In this document: piece after piece, positions 57,374 through 64,000 of the stretch | How positions within the stretch are numbered: position 1 is the first letter of the stretch | How the letters are laid out: the number at the start of each line of letters is the position of its first letter | Source of the DNA: Craterostigma plantagineum | Lineage: Eukaryota > Streptophyta > Magnoliopsida > Lamiales > Linderniaceae | Assembly (NCBI GenBank): GCA_027422505.1 | Contig: JAPQWV010000028.1 | Location: forward strand, 4,368,001 to 4,432,000 | Length of the DNA: 64,000 nt | Direction of reading: 5' to 3' | Made by a program: the position numbers and the translations under genes | The notes under the pieces: generated by a model | The model's database searches: none | Told to the model about the DNA's origin: nothing | The model's input: only the letters and a program-made list of their open reading frames with translations

Positions 57374-60108
57374 TAAGACGGGCGTTTTATTATGCTAGTG
57401 CGGTTGAAATGGAGCACCCTGCGCTAACACAACGATCGAAAGTGGCATGGCTTAAGGACGGGGACCACGCTTTGGGCTAACAACCGGGTTTTCTTCCTTG
57501 AAAATGAAACGGGGGACACTTTCGAGGGCGATGATCAAGTACGGACGAACTGATCCGATTCTATACGGAACTGCTTGCTCAATCAACCCGTACGACTCCC
57601 ATATCACCTGATATTATTGCGCCATACTTGGAGCGCAAACTTGGAATGGACGAGGCTAAAGTGATGATTCAACCAATTACGGACGAGGAGATTAGGAGAG
57701 CGCTTTTCTCTATGGGGGATAAAAAATCTCCCGAACCTGATGGGTTCTCGACTGCCTTCTTCAAGCATGCTTGGGCTACGGTTGGGACGGACATTACTCA
57801 TGCGATTAAGGAATTTTTCAGAACGGGGTTTCTGTTGAGGGAACTTAACTCAACGCTTATCACACTTATCCCCAAGAGTGACAACCCTCGCATGGCCAAG
57901 GATTTCAGACCAGTCTCCTGCTGCAATGTACTCTATAAAACCATCTGTAAGGTCATTGCGAATCGCCTGAAGAGCTGCCTCGGCCGGCTGGTCAACCCGA
58001 CGCAGACGGCCTTTATCCCTGGTCGGCGTATCTCGGATAACATCCTCCTAGCACAGGAGGTTTGCCAAGGGTATTACAGCGTGGGATTACCCGAACGGGT
58101 AGCTTTCAAGGTTGATTTAGCGAAAGCGTATGATAGGGTGGAGTGGGACTTCATTCTTGCCACATTTAAAGCGCTTAATTTCCACCGTATCTTCGTGGGC
58201 CCGAGCATACCTAACGACGCCGTTCTTCTCCATTAATATCAATGGCTGCCCTGAAGGTTTCTTTCAAGGGCGACGCGGTCTTCGGCAGGGGGATCCCATC
58301 TCGCCCTGCCTTTTTACGCTCGTGATGAAAGTCTTGCATGGCATTATCGCCGAGGGGATTCGAGGCAACACCTGCTTTCGTTATCGTTGGAAATGCGAGA
58401 GTACTATGCTCTTCTTGCTCACCTTCCCGGATGATATCCTTCATTTCTCGCATGCGGATGTGGACTCGGTGCGGGTTTTCAAAGGCTGCCTGGAGCAATT
58501 TTCTACGCTCTCCGGCTTACGTGCTAACCTTCAAAAAAGCGAGATGTTCATTTCCAAAAGAGCCGATCGACTGAAGGGCTCTATTCAGGCCGTGATGGGA
58601 GTCCCACCTGGATCCTTACCTGTTCACTACCTTGGGGTCCCCGTTATCGCATAGAGACTTACGATTGCGAATTGCGCCCCACTGCTCCGTAGCATTGATC
58701 GACGCTTGGGCTCCTGAACTAATTTGTCCCTGTCCTATGCGGGACGGGTTCAACTCATCAAGTCGGTTCTCCTTGGGTTTCATACTTATTGGGCGGGTGT
58801 CTTCCTTCTCCCCAAAGGAATTATCAGGAACATTCAGACACGACTTCGGGATTTCTTGTGGAGAAGCTCGTCCGCTAAAGTTGCTTGGGTCGATATCTGC
58901 TTACTAAAGGAGGAAGGAGGCTTGGGGATTAGATCGATCAAATTTGATAATAAGGCTTCTTTAAAATCTGTTGGATGGGGATGGGTCCTCAATTTGGGCC
59001 TCTTGGTTCGGCGGACGCGACTCCACAACAATTCGCTTTGGTCCATCAGGTCTTCACCACGGACTCCTTGGAGTTGGAGGAAACTCTTGAAGCTTCGTGA
59101 CCATCTTCGTCCACTCATCACTTTTTGCATTGGGAATGGAGCTACCATATTGATGTGGACCGATCCGTGGCTGCTCACGGGTCCCATGATTGACCGCTGC
59201 CCTCGGGGACCACAAATTATGGGCCTTCCTCTCGACTCAAAGCTTTGTGAAGTGATCAACGAGGACGGCTGGAAATCGAGCCTTTACTCCCCTCCAGTCG
59301 GCCTAATGAGGAGGATACGATTACGTGGGCAGCGTCTCCGAACGGTCAGTTCTCCACCCGTTCGGCTAGGAATAGTATACGATTACGGCATCCTAAGGTA
59401 CCATAGTATACCCTATTTGGTGGCCCACTTGCCATACCAAGACACGAAATCATACTTTGGCTGGCCATTCGGGACAAATTGGCGACGAGGGACAAAACGT
59501 GGGTCGCGGCTAAGGCTGGACGTTCTACTTGCCTTCTTTGCGACTCGCAGGAAGTGGAGACCACTAGGCACCTGTTCTTCGAGTGTCCCAATTCCAGATG
59601 ATGCCTACGAATACTCCGCGACAGACTGCGCTTTGGCTGGCCTGTTCGGGACTAGTTTGCCGGTATTCGTTGGGCGGCTCGGCGTTGGCGGGGTACACAT
59701 TTAGCAAGGTTGGGCCCTCGGCATGCGTTGGCCTCGTTGGTGTATCACTTATGGATGGAGCGTAATAAGAGATGGCACGGTGGGAGGCAACGCCACCCAT
59801 CCTGGATTATTGTTGATGTCGAGACGTTGCTTTGTCTGCGAATCTCTACGCTCTCACCAAGTATGCGCTTCAAGTCTGCGCTCTACGGCGGGTGTGGCGT
59901 ATCGCTTGGTAGAAAGCTGCCCTATTTCCCTCCGTTTGCTTGGTTCGCGTGTTTTTGTCCTATGGACTTGGTTTGCGTGTTTGGCTTGATTTTTTTGGGT
60001 TTGTTCTAATTTGGTTGTGCGTTGGTAGCATGTTATTGCTCAGTGTGACCAGAGCACACTGTTTTTGTATAGTTTTTCCTTTTATACCAGTGACCGTTTT
60101 CCAAAAAA
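57374..60108 (+). pseudogene. LINE B: 5'-truncated L1-type ORF2 with altered catalytic motif
   Basis: Begins before the RT domain (AFYYASAVEMEHPALTQRSK, SKVAWLKDGD). From 57628: EEIRRALFSMGDKKSPEPDGF, LNSTLITLIPKSDNPR, DFRPVSCCNVLYK, QTAFIPGRRISDNILLAQE and AFKVDLAKAYDRVEWDF. A frameshift near 58200 leads to GFFQGRRGLRQGDPISP. The catalytic FADD reads FPDD (near 58427). TAG at 58652-58654, then the C-terminal part from 58724 (LIKSVLLGFHTYWAGVFLLP), further frameshifts, and a degraded zinc-binding end near 59530-59620. A short A run near 60103 marks the 3' end. Its left flank is copia LTR and its right flank is the AP2-gene intron. Confidence 0.85.
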
Positions 60109-60177
60109 GAAAGTATGATAAGTAGCTGGCGATGCACCTTTTATTTTATTTTGAAGTTTTTTTAAATTTAAAGTATT

Positions 60178-60222
60178 TATTATTACTATTATTATTATTA
60201 GTATTACTATTAATTTAATCAT
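60178..60222. repeat. TTA/ATT trinucleotide microsatellite
   Basis: Imperfect run of TTATTA/CTATTA units in the intron-like sequence before the first AP2 exon. Confidence 0.8.
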
Positions 60223-60247
60223 CTGCTTTATATGTTGTTAATTGCAG

Positions 60248-60335
60248 GAGCTTGCGATAACGAAGAAGACGCTGCTCATACATACGATTTGGCCGCACTT
60301 AAATACTGGGGACCCGACACTATCCTCAATTTCCG
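60248..60335 (+). pseudogene. WRINKLED1/AINTEGUMENTA-like AP2 exon (inter-repeat linker), frameshifted
   Basis: After a TTGCAG acceptor the exon reads [20 protein letters not shown] then GPDTILNF, the end of the first AP2 repeat of the WRI1/ANT transcription-factor subfamily, whose members control seed oil synthesis or organ growth. Wording is closest to WRI1 ([19 protein letters not shown]). The exon ends TTTCCG before a GTTTGT donor. The family has Asn-Phe-Pro here, needing one more base, so joining to the next exon shifts the frame. Upstream exons, including the rest of AP2 repeat 1, are missing: LINE B ends 139 bp upstream. Another WRI1-like member or a broken host allele is possible. Confidence 0.75.
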
Positions 60336-60524
60336 GTTTGTTCTTACACTAATTTATTAAAATAGTTTTATCCAATTTTGGGAATGATTTTGTAGTATTG
60401 CATTCATGTACATTCAATTTGATATTTTTTATTTTTATTCTTAAAAACAAATAATTTTTAGTCATTAATGTCTAGTTAAATGTTGAATACTGAGCAGTTA
60501 TCAATTTAACGGACCAAAATGCAG

Positions 60525-60649
60525 GTTGAGACCTACACCGAAGACCTTGAAGAGATTCAGAGATTAACAAAGGAAGAGTATTTAGCTACCCTTCGAAGGC
60601 GAATCAGTGGATTTGCAAGAGGAGTTTCCAAGTATCGTGGTGTCGCAAG
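60525..60649 (+). pseudogene. WRINKLED1-like AP2 exon (linker to start of second repeat)
   Basis: After a TGCAG acceptor: VETYTEDLEEIQRLTKEEYL, ATLRRRISGFARGVSKYRGV and AR, then donor AG|GTATTA. This is the WRI1 linker plus the first residues of AP2 repeat 2 (YRGVAR). It is free of stops over 41 codons and has intact splice signals. The next exon (normally HHHNGRWEARIG) is not found. A few bases near 60701-60719 (TTACCATTACTGCCAGAG) may be its decayed start. The 189-bp sequence between the two exons is AT-rich and intron-like. Confidence 0.78.
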
Positions 60650-60769
60650 GTATTAATTAATAAGATAAACTTAGTAATCATTAAAAAGTCTAACTTTACA
60701 GTTACCATTACTGCCAGAGCTTTTTTTTTTTCATGCAAATCTTTAGTTGGCCCCACTTAGAAATGGTTC

Positions 60770-61042
60770 CATTTTTCTCATAGAGGAATGCATGTTTCTT
60801 TGAAAATGTATTTCCGTATAAGTCCAACGATGGACCGAGTTTGTCTAAACGAACCAATGAGAAAAATGAAGGTCCTAGTCCGGTTCTAGACGTTGAACCG
60901 AGGAGAAGCAAATGAGCAAGCATAGAAAAGTCATTTGGCGATGATTTCGTAACTTATCTGCTCGAGAAGGAACCAATGATTTATGACAAAGCAGTAAGCT
61001 CCATAGAAGGACCCTTATGGAAAGAAGCCATGAAAAACGAAA
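60770..61042 (+). pseudogene. Copia integrase-RT linker fragment
   Basis: One frame reads RNACFFENVFPYKSNDGPSL (from 60784), SKRTNEKNEGPSPVLDVEPRRSK, a TGA, then SFGDDFVTYLLEKEP and SSIEGPLWKEAMKNE. These are the end of the integrase C-terminal region and the first conserved block before RT in Ty1/copia. It is a third copia family, different in wording from the two above. It is preceded by an 11-T run (60721-60731) and cut by LINE C at 61043. Confidence 0.75.
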
Positions 61043-64000
61043 TTTTTTTTTTTGGTGTAAGGTCCCTTATATATATATATAAAAAGTGTACAAAATGAGT
61101 GGGAGCTCAACTCCACACAGCCAACCAGTAACAGGCTACTGGACAAACACAAACGACAACCGTCTATTATCTAGGATACCAGTCTACCAAGCTACTTATT
61201 CAAAAATCTACCAAGCTACTCGCCACAATCTGCGAATAGCATTCCGCTGGAGCTCGTACTTAGCCGGCGTACCACTAATCCTCATAGTAACCAACACAAG
61301 CACGCATCCGACAATTCGATGAGGGGGCGTGATAAGCCCCTCCCGCCATTTTTTGTTCCGTGCCTGCCAGATGTGATAGACGAGCGAAGCTAAAATATGG
61401 CGTGAAGCAGCATGGAGAAGGTGCTTCCCCCGCCAGCTAGCCGACGCCCATCTAATGCCCGCATGCCATTCTGATATCGGCCAAGGCCATCTAATCCTCC
61501 TCCTAAGCAGGCGAATGCACTGACGCGAGAATGCACATTCGAAGAACAGGTGCTGTGCCGTCTCATAATGCAGCTCATCACATAATACACATGCTGGTGT
61601 GCCTGCCCTCTGAGCCACCCATGGCTTGTCCCTCGTTGCCAAGCGCTCCTGTATGCCAAGCCAGAGGATAAACTCATGTCTTGGAACCTTCAACGGCCCC
61701 CCAAAAAGGACCGCCCACGGCACAGGCGATTGTCTGTACCTAATCGCCTCTCTGGCCAAACGAGACGTCATGTTTCCATCAGCCGCCCCAATCCAAATTA
61801 TAGTATCCTGACTCCCCATATAGACCGGTGGAAGCAGACGACTAATCTCCATGTACTCCAATGTTCCTTGCCCTGGCCAGTTCCATCCCTGCGAATTGAT
61901 AACTACACTCAACCTTGAGTCAGATGGCAGCCCCATCGCAAGGGGGCCACGAGGAAAACGCTCCAGTAATGGTGTAGGCAGCAGCCAAGGATCCTTCCAC
62001 AACCATAGCGTAGACCCGTCTCCAATCCTGAATGTGACCAGAGGCCGAATCAGCGGTCTAAGTTGCAAGAGCTTCCTCCAGCTCCAAGAATGGTTCGCTG
62101 AAACAGGGAGATCCCATATTGAACGTGAATGTAGTCGCGTCCTATATAACCAAGCCACCCAAATCGAGTCAGCCGTTTTACGCAGCACACTCCATAGCAT
62201 CTTCAACAAGAGCGCTTTATTATCAGCGGTAATAGATCTCAGCCCGATTCCCCCTTCTGCCACGGGTAAGCATAACACCTCCCAAGACACCTTCGCAGAT
62301 GAGCCCCCCCACAAGAACGCCCTAAAGCGAGTTTCCAAAGCCCTGACAACACCCTTAGGCAGTAGGAACACTCCAGACCAATACACATGCAAGGCCTGGA
62401 GTACCGACTTAATCAGTTGTAGACGACCGGCGTACGACAGAGAGCGGTTTAGCCAAGATCCAAGGCGTTGGTCCACCCGTTGCAATAATGGTGCACAGTC
62501 TCCAATTGAGAGGCGAGAGGCAATGAGAGGTACCCCCAAGTATCGAACAGGTAGGCGTCCCACTCGAAAGCCCATAAGCGACTGCAGCTGCGATGTCAAT
62601 CCTTCAGCCCGGCGTGAAAGGTACATCTCACTTTTGTCGGGGTTTGGTTGTAACCCCGACAATGTCGCAAACCGCCCCAATGCATCCTTTAGTACTCCAA
62701 TCGACTCCACATCCGCATTACTAAAAAGCAGCAAATCATCAGCAAACGCTAACGAAGCCAGACCCAGCGCCTCACACCGCCAGTGATACCGAAATCGTGG
62801 TGCCTCAGATATGAAGATGGATATCAGCCCATGAAGCACCTCCATAACCAAGGTGAAGAGATACGGCGAGATGGGATCGCCCTGTCTGATTCCCCTCCTC
62901 CCCTCAAAAAACCCGACCACTTGTCCATTCAGATTCAGCGAGAAAGCGGTCGTCGTCAAGCACGACCGGATCCATCCAATGTATGTTGGATGAAATCCCA
63001 TGGCTTCAAGAACCGCCAATAAGAAGGTCCATTCCACCTTATCATAAGCCTTTGCTAGGTCGACCTTAAACATCGCCCTCGGCGGGCCACCCTTGGAGTT
63101 ATATCCAAGGCAGAGCTCCTGTGCCAGAAGAATGTTATCGCTAATGCGACGGCCAGGAATGAAAGCCGTCTGTGTCCCATGGACTAAGCCTGGCAAAGAA
63201 GGCTTTAAACGGTTGGCCAAAATCTTAGAGATCACCTTGTACAGGACATTACAGCACGAAATGGGCCGAAAATCCGTCGCTCGCCGTGGAGACTCTGACT
63301 TAGGGATCAAAGTGATGAGGGTACTATTGAGTCCCTTGAGAAGCTTGCCTGTACTAAAGAAATCGAGGACAGCATTAACGATATCATCACCAATAACCCC
63401 CCAGGCCGCCTTGAAGAAAGCAACCGTGTACCCATCCGGTCCCGGCGCTTTCTCATCCCCCATAGAGAAAAGCGCCTCACGTACCTCCATACTATCAACA
63501 GGCCGAATCATAAAATCCGCATCCGCTGGGGAAAGCGTATGCGTAATTGCCCCCCGAATCGCTGCAGCCGAGATTGGCGATGCATGGGCTGATTGACCGA
63601 GGAGCTGCTTATAGAAACTAATGAGTTCATCCTCTACCAAGTCAGGAGTCTCCAAAAGGTCCCCATCCGCACTTTCCAAAGAGAGGATGCGGTTAGTAGC
63701 TCGTCGCATGGCCACCCTTCGGAAGAAGTAGGAAGAACACTGATCACCATTCTTCAACCAAGCCAATTTGGCGCGCTGTGAAAGAGCTGTATGCTCCACC
63801 ACCACCGCCTTCGCATACAACGCTCGACATATCCTCTCCAAATCGAAGAAGAGGCTCTCATGTGGATAGCGTGAGAAGAAGTCCTGAGCAATGTCCAAGA
63901 ATCTTCTCGCCTCAGCAACATTATCCGCCAGTTTTCCTTTGACCCTCCTCATCTGCCGGAAAATTGGCTTCAACAACTTCAACCGCTTCACGACAACAAA
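61043..64000 (-). mobile_element. LINE C: L1-type element, minus strand, 5' part off window
   Basis: The poly(A) of the 3' end appears as an 11-T run at 61043-61053. A 3' UTR of about 150 bp follows, then ORF2. The insertion target is the copia fragment ending GCCATGAAAAACGAAA; the other side of the target lies beyond the window, so no duplication can be checked. It is the least decayed element in the window. Confidence 0.88.
61208..64000 (-). CDS. LINE ORF2 reverse transcriptase, partial (N-terminus off window)
   Basis: Open without a stop for about 930 codons to the window edge. No ATG lies at the edge (the first residues read FVVVKRLKLL), so the protein continues upstream, where the apurinic endonuclease is expected. 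Counting from the GTG at 63991: AWLKNGDQCSSYFFRR near 77-92, EALFSMGDEKAPGPDGYTVAFF near 172, STLITLIPKSESPR near 223, TQTAFIPGRRISDN near 273, FKVDLAKAYDKVEW 308-321, RRGIRQGDPISP 365-376, catalytic FADD 416-419, then the thumb/C-terminal part with SYAGRLQLIKSVL near 519, WSWRKLL near 636 and zinc-binding C801, C804, H814, C819. Ends RRLWRVAW with no RNase H domain. It performs target-primed reverse transcription. All visible catalytic residues are intact, so activity is possible. Confidence 0.92.
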   Translation of the reverse strand, partial: FVVVKRLKLLKPIFRQMRRVKGKLADNVAEARRFLDIAQDFFSRYPHESLFFDLERICRALYAKAVVVEHTALSQRAKLAWLKNGDQCSSYFFRRVAMRRATNRILSLESADGDLLETPDLVEDELISFYKQLLGQSAHASPISAAAIRGAITHTLSPADADFMIRPVDSMEVREALFSMGDEKAPGPDGYTVAFFKAAWGVIGDDIVNAVLDFFSTGKLLKGLNSTLITLIPKSESPRRATDFRPISCCNVLYKVISKILANRLKPSLPGLVHGTQTAFIPGRRISDNILLAQELCLGYNSKGGPPRAMFKVDLAKAYDKVEWTFLLAVLEAMGFHPTYIGWIRSCLTTTAFSLNLNGQVVGFFEGRRGIRQGDPISPYLFTLVMEVLHGLISIFISEAPRFRYHWRCEALGLASLAFADDLLLFSNADVESIGVLKDALGRFATLSGLQPNPDKSEMYLSRRAEGLTSQLQSLMGFRVGRLPVRYLGVPLIASRLSIGDCAPLLQRVDQRLGSWLNRSLSYAGRLQLIKSVLQALHVYWSGVFLLPKGVVRALETRFRAFLWGGSSAKVSWEVLCLPVAEGGIGLRSITADNKALLLKMLWSVLRKTADSIWVAWLYRTRLHSRSIWDLPVSANHSWSWRKLLQLRPLIRPLVTFRIGDGSTLWLWKDPWLLPTPLLERFPRGPLAMGLPSDSRLSVVINSQGWNWPGQGTLEYMEISRLLPPVYMGSQDTIIWIGAADGNMTSRLAREAIRYRQSPVPWAVLFGGPLKVPRHEFILWLGIQERLATRDKPWVAQRAGTPACVLCDELHYETAQHLFFECAFSRQCIRLLRRRIRWPWPISEWHAGIRWASASWRGKHLLHAASRHILASLVYHIWQARNKKWREGLITPPHRIVGCVLVLVTMRISGTPAKYELQRNAIRRLWRVAW

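Noticed and set aside
61851..62786. 311-codon plus-strand ORF
   Set aside because: It is the antisense of LINE C ORF2, which shows clear RT motifs on the minus strand. The same applies to the plus-strand ORF at 63093-63596.

Overview
The window is nuclear DNA of a flowering plant, most likely a eudicot. The evidence is nested plant-type retroelements (Sirevirus-like Ty1/copia, a second Ty1/copia family, Ty3/gypsy chromovirus, L1-type LINEs, one tRNA-derived SINE) and two exons of a WRINKLED1/AINTEGUMENTA-type AP2 gene. I see no complete host gene and no rRNA or tRNA gene. Almost every coding stretch is a broken retroelement reading frame. The exception is a long open LINE ORF2 that runs off the right edge.

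Layout. Positions 1-22252 and 22253-45058 are two head-to-tail copies of one block of about 22.6 kb; the first ~315 bp of copy 1 lie left of the window. Each copy holds, in order: the 3' part of a Sirevirus-like element; its LTR (LTR1), shared with a second element; a truncated gag-protease-integrase segment; a 39-42 bp LTR tail with a new primer-binding site; a second gag-pol; a 3' non-coding region with five polypurine-like boxes; LTR2; Ty3/gypsy LTR fragments in both orientations, full of short CG-containing reiterated words; a second copia family in the order RNase H end - LTR - gag; and more gypsy LTR sequence on the minus strand. Copy 2 carries one extra insertion, a SINE at 38685-38896 with a 15-bp target-site duplication. 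Copy 1 has the empty site.

From 44574 the right side is unique: a minus-strand gypsy LTR (to 47523), a LINE ORF1 fragment (to about 48960), a lone LTR of a related Sirevirus (about 49097-50710), a gypsy protease/RT fragment (50711-52405), another gypsy LTR rich in TTTTCGGG-like words (to about 53800), a copia LTR split by LINE A and cut off by LINE B (53805-60108), the AP2 exons (60248-60649), a copia integrase-RT linker fragment (60770-61042), and LINE C on the minus strand (61043 to the window end).

How the parts relate. No set of genes here forms a working pathway. Gag, protease, integrase, RT and RNase H of the Sirevirus-like elements are all recognisable, but they share frameshifts, stops and a deletion that removes the integrase catalytic glutamate, so these copies could move only with enzymes supplied by other elements. 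The points of most interest are the tandem block with its SINE-dated history, the chimeric element with two gag-pol starts, a stem-loop upstream of the LTR TATA box that keeps its pairing between two LTR families, and the dense motif arrays and constant-loop hairpins in the gypsy LTRs. I found no convincing new enzymatic or defence system.
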